DNA of 64,000 bases from Kitasatospora paranensis (GTDB lineage Bacteria > Actinomycetota > Actinomycetes > Streptomycetales > Streptomycetaceae). The notes beneath the pieces are model-generated. The model ran no database searches. It worked only from the letters and a program-made list of their open reading frames with translations, and was not told where the DNA came from. The DNA lies in the NCBI RefSeq assembly GCF_039544005.1, contig NZ_BAABKV010000001.1, forward strand, positions 7,502,001 to 7,566,000, read 5' to 3'. The position numbers and the translations under genes were made by a program. Positions 1 to 8,148 of this stretch are shown piece after piece. Within the stretch, counting starts at the first letter, position 1. Each line of letters starts with the position of its first letter.

Positions 1-537
1 GTCGCCGGCAACGTCGCCGCCGCCCACGAGGACCCGTCCGCGCTGGACCTGGCGCTGCTCAGGACGGTCATCGGCGACCAGGTCGTCGTGCCCGAGGAGG
101 TGCACTTCCAGGCGCTGCTGTGCCGCGCGATCACCACCGAACGCGCCACCGAGGACCTGCTCGACGCCGCCGTCGACCGGTTGTGCGCCTGGCTGGCCGA
201 CGCCGGGCACCAGGTCGACCGCGGGCTGGTCGACGGCGCGCTGACGCTCGACCTCGCAGCGACGACGATCCTGCGCGCGAGCATGCGCGGAGAGCTCACC
301 GAGGCGGAGTTCGCCGTGCCGCGGCAGGGCTGGGACATGCTCGCCGAGGCCGGCGACGTGCCGTCGAACCTCGACGCGACCGGGCAGGGACCGATCGTGC
401 GCGGCACGGTGTGGGCGCCGCCGCGCTGGGTCCGCTTCCCGATCAGCGTGTACGCGCTGTCGATCTGGCACGGCACCGGTCGGCCGCTGCACGACCTGCT
501 GTTCGCCCTGCCCGACCGGCTGCCGGCCGTCGCCTGA
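1..537 (+). CDS. C-terminal part of an unknown protein
   Basis: The reading frame is open from the first base, so the start lies upstream of the window. The visible 178 residues are soluble, acidic and mostly helical in appearance, with no signal peptide or membrane segment. The tail contains a Trp/Pro-rich stretch (WAPPRWVRFPISVY). I do not recognise the family. The TGA is followed by a short inverted repeat, and the next gene is convergent, so this is the last gene of its transcript. Codon use matches the neighbouring genes, which supports real coding. Confidence 0.7.
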   Translation, partial: VAGNVAAAHEDPSALDLALLRTVIGDQVVVPEEVHFQALLCRAITTERATEDLLDAAVDRLCAWLADAGHQVDRGLVDGALTLDLAATTILRASMRGELTEAEFAVPRQGWDMLAEAGDVPSNLDATGQGPIVRGTVWAPPRWVRFPISVYALSIWHGTGRPLHDLLFALPDRLPAVA

Positions 538-559
538 GCGCCGCCACCGGTGGTGGCGC
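538..559. terminator. Short inverted repeat between convergent genes
   Basis: Eleven-base arms (538-548 and 549-559) pair with one mismatch, directly after the stop of the first gene and before the convergent response-regulator gene. No T-run follows, which is normal for actinobacterial terminators. Confidence 0.4.
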
Positions 560-572
560 CACGGCCGGCCGG

Positions 573-1175
573 TCAGAGCCAGCCCCGCGCCGTCGCCGTC
601 CTGGCCGCGTCCGTCCGGTTGCGCGCGCCCAGCTTGGCCATGGCGCTGGACAGGTAGTTGCGCACGGTGCCCTCGGCCAGGAACAGCCGCGCCGCGATCT
701 CGGCGTTGCCCGCCCCCTGCGCGACCGCGCGCAGCAGTTCCCGTTCCCGGTCGGTCAGCGGATCGGCCGCGTCCCACGCCGCCACCGCCAGTTCCGGCGC
801 CACCACCCGCTCACCCGCGTGCACCCGGCGCAGGGCCGCCGCCAGTTCGCCGATCGGCGCGTCCTTGAGCACGTACCCGGCCACCCCGGCGTCGACCGCG
901 CGGCGCAGGTAGCCACTGCGCGCGAACGTGGTCACGATCAGCACCCGCGTGGGGTCACCCAGGGTGCGCAGCTCCGCGGCCACGTCCAGACCGGTGCGGC
1001 CGGGCATCTCGATGTCGGTCACCAGGACGTCCGGCCGGTGCTCGCGCACCGCGGCCAGCGCCTCGTCGCCGTCGGTCGCGGTCGCCAGCACCGAGATGTC
1101 CGGTTGCAGGTCCAGCAGGGACGCGAACGCGCCCAGCACCATGCCCTGGTCCTCGGCCAGCACCACCCGGATCAC
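573..1175 (-). CDS. NarL/FixJ-family response regulator
   Basis: A 200-residue two-component regulator. The receiver domain fills about residues 1-120, with acidic pocket residues AED at 7-9, phospho-acceptor Asp54 (VTDIEMPG) and Lys104 (YVLKDAP). A LuxR-type helix-turn-helix follows at about 137-195 (LTDRERELL...AEGTVRNYLSSAMAKLGARNR). The GTG start overlaps the kinase stop in a GTGA, so it is translationally coupled to the kinase. It is the last gene of the ABC ATPase, permease, kinase and regulator operon, a layout common for sensing membrane stress or exported antimicrobials. It probably controls the operon itself; the signal is unknown. Confidence 0.93.
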   Translation of the reverse strand: MIRVVLAEDQGMVLGAFASLLDLQPDISVLATATDGDEALAAVREHRPDVLVTDIEMPGRTGLDVAAELRTLGDPTRVLIVTTFARSGYLRRAVDAGVAGYVLKDAPIGELAAALRRVHAGERVVAPELAVAAWDAADPLTDRERELLRAVAQGAGNAEIAARLFLAEGTVRNYLSSAMAKLGARNRTDAARTATARGWL

Positions 1176-2286
1176 CGGGCCACCCCGACCGGCACCGTCA
1201 CGGTCAGCGTGGTCCCGGCCGTGCCGGTGCGCTGCACCGCACCCCGAGCTTCCCGATCCGCTCCCGCAGCCCGGTCAGCCCGGAGCCCTCCGGAGCGTTG
1301 CCGCCGATCCCGTCGTCCGCGATCACCAGGCGCACCCGTTCCCCGTCCGTGTCCAGTCCGATGCGGCAGGTGGACGCCCGCGCATGCCGGGCCACGTTGG
1401 TCACCGCCTCCCGCAGGGCCAGCCCCAACGCGTGTTCTGCGGCCGCGACCAGGAGCGGCCCGTCCTCGTGGTCCACCCGCAGGTCCACCCCGGTGCCGGC
1501 CAGCGCTCGCCGTGCCGCCTCCAGCTCCGCGCGGATGCTGGTCTGCCGCCAGCCGGTGACCGTGCTGCGTACCGCGGCCAGCGCCTCCCGCGCATTGCGT
1601 TCGATCTCCTCGGCCTCGGCGCGCGCCCGCTGCGGGTCGACCGATACCAGTTCCTTGGTCAGCTGGGCTCGCATCACCACCGCGGTGAGCGAGTGCCCGA
1701 GCAGGTCGTGCAGGTCGCGCGCGATCCGCTCGCGTTCGGTGATGGTCGCGAGCAGTTCGACCCGGGAGGTGCGCAGCCGCTCGTTCTCCTGTTCCTGACG
1801 CCGGTCGCGCTGTCCGAGTTCGAGCAGCCCGATCACCCAGACCAGTACCAGCGCCGACGCGAAACCCCACAGCCGGTAGGGCATCGGGACCTGCGACACC
1901 AGTGCCGTGACACTGTCCAGCACGGTCAGGCCCGCGAACCACAGCCGGGCGTCGCGCCACGGCAGCGTGTTGCCCGCGACTGCGGCCGCGTAGATGAACA
2001 GCACGCTCGCATTGGTGTTGAACGGGGCGGCCAGCGCGCCGATCACCGCCATCGGCACGATCGACGACCAGACGTGCCGGGCGGACGGGCCGCGCAGCAC
2101 CGCCGCCGCGTACAGCACGGCCGTGGCCGCGCACACCGCGATCGCCAGCGGCCACTCCCACCACCGGCGCTCCGGTGAGAAGTACGGCTGGGCCGGCACG
2201 AACAGCAGGTAGCCGAGGTAGATCCAGTCCCAGGTCCGCAGCCGCGCGGCCACGGACCCGGGAGCGGAGTCGTCGACGGCGCTCAC
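1172..2286 (-). CDS. Sensor histidine kinase (HisKA_3 type), one-base break near its C-terminus
   Basis: The N-terminal half carries about five to six membrane helices. A dimerisation/phospho-acceptor segment follows (RERIARDLHDLLGHSLTAV, His in LHD), then the ATPase N box (EAVTNVARHARA) and G box (IADDGIGG). The kinase frame would stop at 1204. The expected ending (AVQRTGTAGTTLTVTVPVG) continues in the next frame to 1172, so one base is missing in the C-run at 1242-1245, which is a G-run in the gene. With it restored the protein is 371 residues. The GTG start overlaps the permease stop in a GTGA. It is the cognate kinase of the downstream regulator. Probably a sequencing error rather than a dead gene. 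Confidence 0.85.
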
Positions 2287-3029
2287 AGCCGGGCCCGACG
2301 GTAGGCCGCGGTGGCCACCGCCGCCGCCACCGCGGTGGTGACCACCAGGGCGAGCACATGGATCGCCACGGTTCCGCCGTCCAGTTGGGCGAGCCCGAGC
2401 TGGGCGAGGTGGTAGGTGGGCAGGAACTCCGCGATGCGCCGCACCGCCGAGGGCAGCAGCCGGATGGGGATCCACAGCCCGGACAGCACCGCCAGTGGAA
2501 ACAGGACCGCGTTGAGCAGCGCGATCGTCGCCCCGGTGCGGAACCGCAGCCCGACCGCCACGCTGAACAGCGTGAACGGGACGGTGCCCAGCAGCAGCAC
2601 CGCGGCCACCCGCAGCAGCGCCCAGGCCGAGGCGTGCAGTGTGCCGAACGCCGCGGCCGCCACCCCCATCAGCGCCAGCACGCCCACCCCGTAGAGCAGC
2701 GCAGCCATGGCCTTCGCGGCGAGACCGACCCCGATCGGCACCGCGGACACCCGCTTCATGCGCAGCCAGCCCAGGTCCCGGTCCTGCGCGACCCCGATGC
2801 CGGGCTGCAGCGCGGCCACCGTGATCACCCCGTAGGTGCCGAAGGTGGCCACCATCGCCGTACCGGCCGAGAGCCCTTGGGAGCTGCCGTGCCCGTACAG
2901 CAGGTTGAACAGGACGAAGAACCCGACCGGCATGAGGATGCTGAAGAACAACGAGGTCGGTTCCCGGACGATCGCCCGCAGTTCGTCCCGCAACTCCACC
3001 CCGAAGATCCGTGCCGTCATCGCGTTCAC
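2283..3029 (-). CDS. ABC-2 type permease
   Basis: A 248-residue integral membrane protein with about six hydrophobic helices and a short cytoplasmic N-terminus (VELRDELRAIVREPTSLFF), typical of the ABC2_membrane family that exports drugs, lipids or peptides. The GTG start overlaps the stop of the ATPase gene in a GTGA; an ATG three codons later is the alternative start. It would form a homodimer with the adjacent ATPase. Pairing with a dedicated two-component system suggests an inducible exporter or a membrane-stress detoxification pump. The substrate cannot be told from sequence. Confidence 0.88.
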   Translation of the reverse strand: MNAMTARIFGVELRDELRAIVREPTSLFFSILMPVGFFVLFNLLYGHGSSQGLSAGTAMVATFGTYGVITVAALQPGIGVAQDRDLGWLRMKRVSAVPIGVGLAAKAMAALLYGVGVLALMGVAAAAFGTLHASAWALLRVAAVLLLGTVPFTLFSVAVGLRFRTGATIALLNAVLFPLAVLSGLWIPIRLLPSAVRRIAEFLPTYHLAQLGLAQLDGGTVAIHVLALVVTTAVAAAVATAAYRRARL

Positions 3030-3931
3030 GCCTCCACCTCCGCAGCGTCGGTGAGCGCGAGCACGGCTTCCTCCAGGCCCGCGTCCTGCACCCGCAACTC
3101 CGCCAGCTCCGGATCCCGGTCGAGCAGCACGCGCAGCAGGTCCTCGGGCGAGCGCGTCTGGATCCTCACCAGGTCGTGCTCGGGAGTGACCGACAGAACG
3201 CCCGGCAACGCCCGCAGTTCGCCGTGGCCGAGCCCGGTCCGTACGGTCACGGTGCGGTCCGGCAGTTGCGACACCAGCATCTCCGGCGGCGCGTCCGCCA
3301 GGATCCGGCCGCGGTCGAGGACCACCACCCGGTCAGCGACGGCAGCCGACTCCTCGATCAGGTGCGTGGTCACCAGCACCGCGGTGCCGTGCGCCCGGCG
3401 ACGTGCCAGGATCTGCCAGAAGTGCCGCCGGGCCGATGTGTCGAGGCCGACCGTGGGCTCGTCCAGGACCAGCAGGGTGGGTTCGGTGACCAGTGCCATC
3501 GCCAGCTGCACGCGCTGCTTCTGGCCGCCGGAGAGTTTCGACACCCGCCGGCGCTCGAGTTCGGTCAGCCCGAGTTCCGCCAGCACCGGAGCGGCCGCGG
3601 ATGCTCGTAGCCCACCGCGGACCGCCGCACCGGTCACCAGCTCCTTCACGGTCAGCGTGTTCGGAAAGCCCGGTGTCTGCTGCGCCACGCCGAGGCGCCG
3701 ACGGGTCGCCGCGCGGCGCGGATCACCGCCCTGGATCCGCACGGTCCCCTGCTGGGGAGCGAGCAGCCCGACCGCGATCGCGACCAGGGTCGACTTCCCG
3801 GCCCCGTTCGGCCCGAGCAGCGCGACGCACTCCCCGGGATCGACCCGCAGGTCCACGCCGTCCAGCGCGGTCGTCTCCCCATACCGGTACCGCAGCCCTT
3901 CGGCGGTCATCACCGCCTGTGTCGTTCCCAT
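3026..3931 (-). CDS. ABC transporter ATPase (DrrA-like)
   Basis: A 301-residue nucleotide-binding subunit. Walker A is GPNGAGKST, the signature is LSGGQKQRV, Walker B is LLVLDEP and the switch is VTTHLIEES. A C-terminal extension of about 80 residues resembles the DrrA/NatA regulatory tail. The frame is open further upstream, but the ATG at 3931 is preceded by AGGGGAAC at a good distance, so I start there. First gene of the four-gene operon. It powers the adjacent ABC-2 permease. Confidence 0.92.
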   Translation of the reverse strand: MGTTQAVMTAEGLRYRYGETTALDGVDLRVDPGECVALLGPNGAGKSTLVAIAVGLLAPQQGTVRIQGGDPRRAATRRRLGVAQQTPGFPNTLTVKELVTGAAVRGGLRASAAAPVLAELGLTELERRRVSKLSGGQKQRVQLAMALVTEPTLLVLDEPTVGLDTSARRHFWQILARRRAHGTAVLVTTHLIEESAAVADRVVVLDRGRILADAPPEMLVSQLPDRTVTVRTGLGHGELRALPGVLSVTPEHDLVRIQTRSPEDLLRVLLDRDPELAELRVQDAGLEEAVLALTDAAEVEA

Positions 3932-4029
3932 GGCTCCACGTTCCCCTCCGGTGACCGACCATCCGTAGTGACGGCACGTCACCGGCTACGGATGACAAAT
4001 GTCAACCGCCGCTGCGCGGCCGTCGATGC

Positions 4030-4452
4030 CTAATGGACAGTCAGATCGACTCTGGGCTCGGAGCTGTGACAGTCGTGCATGCGTCGGTCGTACTCGATCT
4101 GATGGGCCCGGATCTGGTCCGTGTTGGCGACCGACCAGGCGTACAGTCGGCCGAGGGGCCCGCGCAGGGAGTCTCCGAGCGGGGTGAGGGAGTACTCGAC
4201 GCCGACCGGCGAGGTCGGCAGCACGCGTCGCACGATCATCCCGTTGCGTTCCAGGCGGCGCAGGGTCTGGGTCAGGACCCGCTGGGTCACGCCGTCGAGG
4301 TGGCGCTTGATCTCGTTGAACCGCTTGGGCTCGTCGAGGACCGTCAGTACGGTCATCGACCACTTGTCGGCGATCTGGTCGAGGATCGGGCGGGTGGGGC
4401 CCTCGGATCGGTAGACGGTGTCGAGGGCGGTCCTGGTCTCAGAAGTGGCCAT
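4030..4452 (-). CDS. HxlR-family winged-helix regulator
   Basis: A 140-residue protein of HxlR size and layout. A winged helix-turn-helix spans about residues 20-110, with the typical strings DKWSMTVLTVLDEPKRFNEI, GVTQRVLTQTLRRLERNGMI and YSLTPLGDSL. Members often sense electrophiles or redox state and control a neighbouring reductase. The strong AAGGAG site supports the start. The nearest divergent gene is an aldo/keto reductase about 500 bases away, which is a plausible but unproven target. No conserved redox cysteine near the N-terminus is visible, so the signal may differ from that of HypR/QorR members. Confidence 0.9.
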   Translation of the reverse strand: MATSETRTALDTVYRSEGPTRPILDQIADKWSMTVLTVLDEPKRFNEIKRHLDGVTQRVLTQTLRRLERNGMIVRRVLPTSPVGVEYSLTPLGDSLRGPLGRLYAWSVANTDQIRAHQIEYDRRMHDCHSSEPRVDLTVH

Positions 4453-4961
4453 GTCGGTCTCCTTCGTGATGCTTGCGCTGCTGGGAGTGCGTCATGGACG
4501 CCGCCCGTCCGGCCGCGGCGTGCGCGGCAGGGCGAAGCGGTTCGCAGAGATGCGGGGGCGGTGGTCAGGCCCTGGTGGTGCCGGCGGCCCGGAGCGGGGA
4601 GTTCACGGCAGTGGCACTGATGGCCGGCTTTCGGATCCGCACGGTGCAAACCAATCTGCGCGGAGGGCGCGACGTCGGGTCGGTGAGGCGGCTCGGTCCG
4701 CTGCGACGCCGCGGGGTCGGGTGTCGTGAAGCTGTGCATGGTATGACGGACCGTCAAGAATGGTTCGTGCGACGGTGATCTGACGGTTGCATGACGAGTT
4801 GCTGACGTACTCGACAGTACGCGCTCAGGCCGCGCCGCGTGGCGGATACCGGGGAGCTCCAGGGGCTCGCCGTGCCGCGGTCGATCGAGCGCGGTGGATA
4901 GGGTCGGACGCGGACGGGGCGCGCCGCCCCGTCCGCCGGAACCATCGAACGGAGCACCGCC
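4453..4961. other. Intergenic region between hxlR-type and reductase genes
   Basis: About 510 bases between divergent genes. Frames on both strands here lack family-like sequence and look like shadows. The stretch from about 4700 to 4830 looks less GC-rich than its surroundings and is the likely promoter area. I see no clear dyad operator and no pseudogene. Confidence 0.5.
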
Positions 4962-5957
4962 ATGGCGACTGCACCCGCCTCCGGCCCGGCCGCCGGACCG
5001 TCGCTCGCACGCTTCGGCGTCGGCACCGCCGCCGTCGGCCGCCCCGGCTACATCACGCTCGGCCGTGACCTCGACCTGCCGTCCGAGCGGAGTGTCGAGG
5101 CGCTGCGGGCACGCACGCACGCGCTGCTCGACGCCGCGTACGCCGCCGGGGTGCGGTACTTCGACACGGCGCGGTCGTACGGGCGGGCGGAGGAGTTCGT
5201 CGGCGCATGGCTGGACGCCCGGCCGGAGGCGGCGGCCGACCTGGTGGTGGGGAGCAAGTGGGGTTACACCTACACCGCCGACTGGCAGGCCTCGGGTGTG
5301 CCCGTGCACGAGGTCAAGGAGCACTCGACGGCGGTGTTCGACCGGCAGGTCCGGGAGACAAGGGCCCTGCTGGGGCCGCGGCTCGATGTCTACCTGGTGC
5401 ACTCCGTGACACCCGACAGCCCGGCCCTGACCGACCGCGCGCTTCACGCGCGGATGGCCGCGCTCGCCGAGGAGGGCGTCCGGGTGGGCCTGTCCACCAG
5501 CGGCTCCGCGCAGAGCGAGACCATCCGGGCGGCGCTGGCGGTGGAGGTGTCGGGCCGTCCGCTGTTCAAGGCGGTCCAATCCACCTGGAACCTGCTGGAG
5601 CCCTCCGCCGGACCGGCGCTGGCCGAGGCCCACGCGGCCGGGATGCTGGTGGTGGTGAAGGAGGGCATGGCGAACGGCCGCCTCGCCGGCCGCAACGCCA
5701 CGGGCCCCGACACGACCCTGCTGCGCACCCTCGCCGCCGGCACCGGCCAGTCCTGCGACGCCATCGCGCTGGCTGCGGCAGCGGCCCAGCCGTGGGCCGA
5801 CATCGTGCTCTCCGGCGCGGCGACCCCGGCACAGCTGGCATCGAACCTCGCCGCCGCACGACTCGACCTCGCGCCCGGCGAGCTCGACCGGCTGGCAGCG
5901 CTCGCCGAGCCCGCCGACCTGTACTGGAAGACCCGTGCCGCGCTGCCGTGGGCCTGA
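4962..5957 (+). CDS. Aldo/keto reductase
   Basis: A 331-residue cytosolic NAD(P)H-dependent oxidoreductase of the TIM-barrel AKR superfamily. The catalytic tetrad is visible: Asp and Tyr in YFDTARSYGRAE, Lys in VVGSKWGY and His in YLVHSV. The C-terminal part keeps cofactor-binding sequence (VVVKEGMANGRL, IVLSGAATPAQLASNL). The ATG has a GGAG site at suitable spacing. It stands alone, convergent to the next gene. The divergent HxlR-type regulator upstream may control it. The substrate is unknown; the late cofactor loop differs from the best-known subfamilies. Confidence 0.9.
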   Translation: MATAPASGPAAGPSLARFGVGTAAVGRPGYITLGRDLDLPSERSVEALRARTHALLDAAYAAGVRYFDTARSYGRAEEFVGAWLDARPEAAADLVVGSKWGYTYTADWQASGVPVHEVKEHSTAVFDRQVRETRALLGPRLDVYLVHSVTPDSPALTDRALHARMAALAEEGVRVGLSTSGSAQSETIRAALAVEVSGRPLFKAVQSTWNLLEPSAGPALAEAHAAGMLVVVKEGMANGRLAGRNATGPDTTLLRTLAAGTGQSCDAIALAAAAAQPWADIVLSGAATPAQLASNLAAARLDLAPGELDRLAALAEPADLYWKTRAALPWA

Positions 5958-6114
5958 GGTGGTGCGCCCGTGGCGATCCGGGCCCTTCCCCTGACAGGTG
6001 TCGGAGGGCCGCCGTCGGATGCTCGCAGATCCCGTACGACGGACCCGGAGTCGGTCTGCGGCGCGCCGGTGGGATCGGACTCCCGCCGACGCGCCGCAGC
6101 CGTGTGCGGCCGGC

Positions 6115-8052
6115 CTACCGGAAGTTCTCCGGACCGGTGGCGGTGGCTGCCCGGCCCGTCGGCAGCCCCGGCAGGGTCTCCGGCCGGCTCGGCGTGGCCG
6201 TCTGCCGCAGCGCGGCCGTGCCGCCGACCAGCGGCAGCCGGAGCGAGGAGCGGGCCAGATCGATGCTCAGGCTCGGCGTGGTCGACGCCGGTTCGAGCAG
6301 GCCGCTGTCGGTACCGGCCACGATCAGGGCGAGCCGGTGTCCGGCGGGCACGACGTGGTCGGTGCCGGCCAGGTCGAAGGTGATCGGGTAGGACCTGCCC
6401 GGGGTGAGCGCCACCGTCCGGTTCAGCCCGGCGTAGTGCCCGAGGTCGGCCCAGCCCCGGCTGAAGACCGTGTAGCCCACCGGTGCGGTGTCGGCCGAGG
6501 TGTCCAGGAAACAGGCGCTGTCGCCCGGCGTGCTGTCGCCCCAGCAGGAGCGGGTGGCCAGGGTGGTGATGCCCTCGCCCGTGCCCTCGTAGTTCCGGAT
6601 GGTCGTCGGCCCCAGATCGACCAGAACGGCGCTGAGGTGGGCGCTGGCGGTGGAGGATTTCACGGACAGGGTGATCGAGCCCTGGCCCGACATCCGCAGG
6701 TCCCCGGCGAGCGCGCCGGTGGTGAAGACCGTGTTCTCCGGGGAGCCCGTATCGGCGTTCGCCGCCCAGTCGTCCTCGCCGAGGGCCGGGTTGTCGGTGA
6801 ACGCGGCGGTGCCGCTGCCGGCCGCGGTGGTCAGCGTGCCGGGCCTGAGGCCCAGTGCGCCGGTGACCGTACCGGGCGCGGGCCAGGTGCGGTCCTGCGT
6901 CCACTGGTCCGGGGCGCGCTCGATGTCGGCGGCCGGGCCGCGCTGGACGCCGTTGTCCACGCCGAGCAGGTAGTGGTCGAACCAGCTGTGCAGGGTTTCC
7001 ACCCACGCGGTGCGCCGGAAGTCGAAGGGGTCCACGTGGCCGGTCTGGGACAGCCAGATCTTGCGGTCGACGCCGCTGCGGGCCAGCGCCGCCCACCACT
7101 GGGAGAAATTGATGTCGCGGACGTTCAGATCCTGCATCCCGTGCACCACGAAGACGCTGGCGCGCACCTTGGCCGCGTCGGCGACGTAGTCGCGCTGCTG
7201 CCACAGTCCGCTCCAGTCGCCGTTCGTCGGCGCGCCCGCCGCGAGCCGGTGCTGCACCGCGGCGCAGTGCGGCGCGGCGGCCGGGCTCTCCACGTACCCG
7301 GCCAGGTCGGCAGGGGTGCCGCTGTAGAGCGGAGCGCCGTCGGAGCGGTAGTAGTCGTACCAGGAACTGATCGCCGAGATCGGCACGATGGTCTTGAGAC
7401 CGTCGACACCGGTGGCGGCGACGCCGTTGGCGATGGTGCCGTCCCAGGACTTCCCGATCATGCCCACCGAGCCGTTCGCCCAGGCCGGTGCGACGGTGCT
7501 GCCGCCGGTGCGGGCGCTGTGGCCGGCGGCCCGGCCGTTCAGCCAGTCGACGACCGCCTTGGCGGAGGTGACGTCGGAGGGGCCGCCGACGTCCACGCAG
7601 CCGTCGGAGCGGTTGGTCCCGGCCAGATCGACCAGGACGACCGCGTAGCCGCGGGGCACGAAGTAGTTGTCGTAGTAGAGGGGGAACCGGACGGGTTTGC
7701 CCTGCGCGTCGTAGGTCTTGAGCTGTGACTCGTTGCCCCGCCCGCAGCAGGAGTAGTAGGGGCTGGCGTCCATGATGACGGGGATCTTCCGCCCGGCGGC
7801 GGCCGGTTCGCCGGGCCGGATGATGTCCGCGGCCACCCGGTCGGTACGGCCGTCGCCGTCGCTGTCGAGCCCGGTGTCGACCCAGACCGTCTCCCGGATG
7901 GCGTTGGCGTACGAGTAGACGGGCTGGCTGACGCCGCCTCTGATCGTGCCGAGGGCGGCGGCGTGCGCCGCGGCGGGGCCGAGCTGGGCGGCGGTGAGCG
8001 CGGCCAGGAGCGCGCAGACGAGGACCAAGGGGCGAAGCAGTCTGATGGACAT
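6115..8052 (-). CDS. Secreted Xaa-Pro dipeptidyl-peptidase-like hydrolase (S15/CocE family)
   Basis: About 645 residues. An N-terminal Sec signal (hydrophobic stretch about residues 7-25, then AHAA) sends it outside the cell. The alpha/beta-hydrolase core has the nucleophile motif GKSWDG, an Asp in VFVVHGMQDLN and the His in SQTGHVDPF. A jelly-roll C-terminal domain follows, as in the X-Pro dipeptidyl-peptidase C-terminal family. The ATG at 8052 is chosen because it places the signal peptide at the N-terminus; an in-frame TTG at 8112 is the alternative. It probably trims proline-containing peptides outside the cell, though CocE-like esterases share the fold. Confidence 0.88.
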   Translation of the reverse strand: MSIRLLRPLVLVCALLAALTAAQLGPAAAHAAALGTIRGGVSQPVYSYANAIRETVWVDTGLDSDGDGRTDRVAADIIRPGEPAAAGRKIPVIMDASPYYSCCGRGNESQLKTYDAQGKPVRFPLYYDNYFVPRGYAVVLVDLAGTNRSDGCVDVGGPSDVTSAKAVVDWLNGRAAGHSARTGGSTVAPAWANGSVGMIGKSWDGTIANGVAATGVDGLKTIVPISAISSWYDYYRSDGAPLYSGTPADLAGYVESPAAAPHCAAVQHRLAAGAPTNGDWSGLWQQRDYVADAAKVRASVFVVHGMQDLNVRDINFSQWWAALARSGVDRKIWLSQTGHVDPFDFRRTAWVETLHSWFDHYLLGVDNGVQRGPAADIERAPDQWTQDRTWPAPGTVTGALGLRPGTLTTAAGSGTAAFTDNPALGEDDWAANADTGSPENTVFTTGALAGDLRMSGQGSITLSVKSSTASAHLSAVLVDLGPTTIRNYEGTGEGITTLATRSCWGDSTPGDSACFLDTSADTAPVGYTVFSRGWADLGHYAGLNRTVALTPGRSYPITFDLAGTDHVVPAGHRLALIVAGTDSGLLEPASTTPSLSIDLARSSLRLPLVGGTAALRQTATPSRPETLPGLPTGRAATATGPENFR

Positions 8053-8148
8053 ACTGAATGACGGTAGATCCGGGCTCCGGTTGCCGGAAGAACTTTGACG
8101 CGCCATCGACAATATTCCTCGTGCCCGACGCGCGGGGGCGGCGACGTG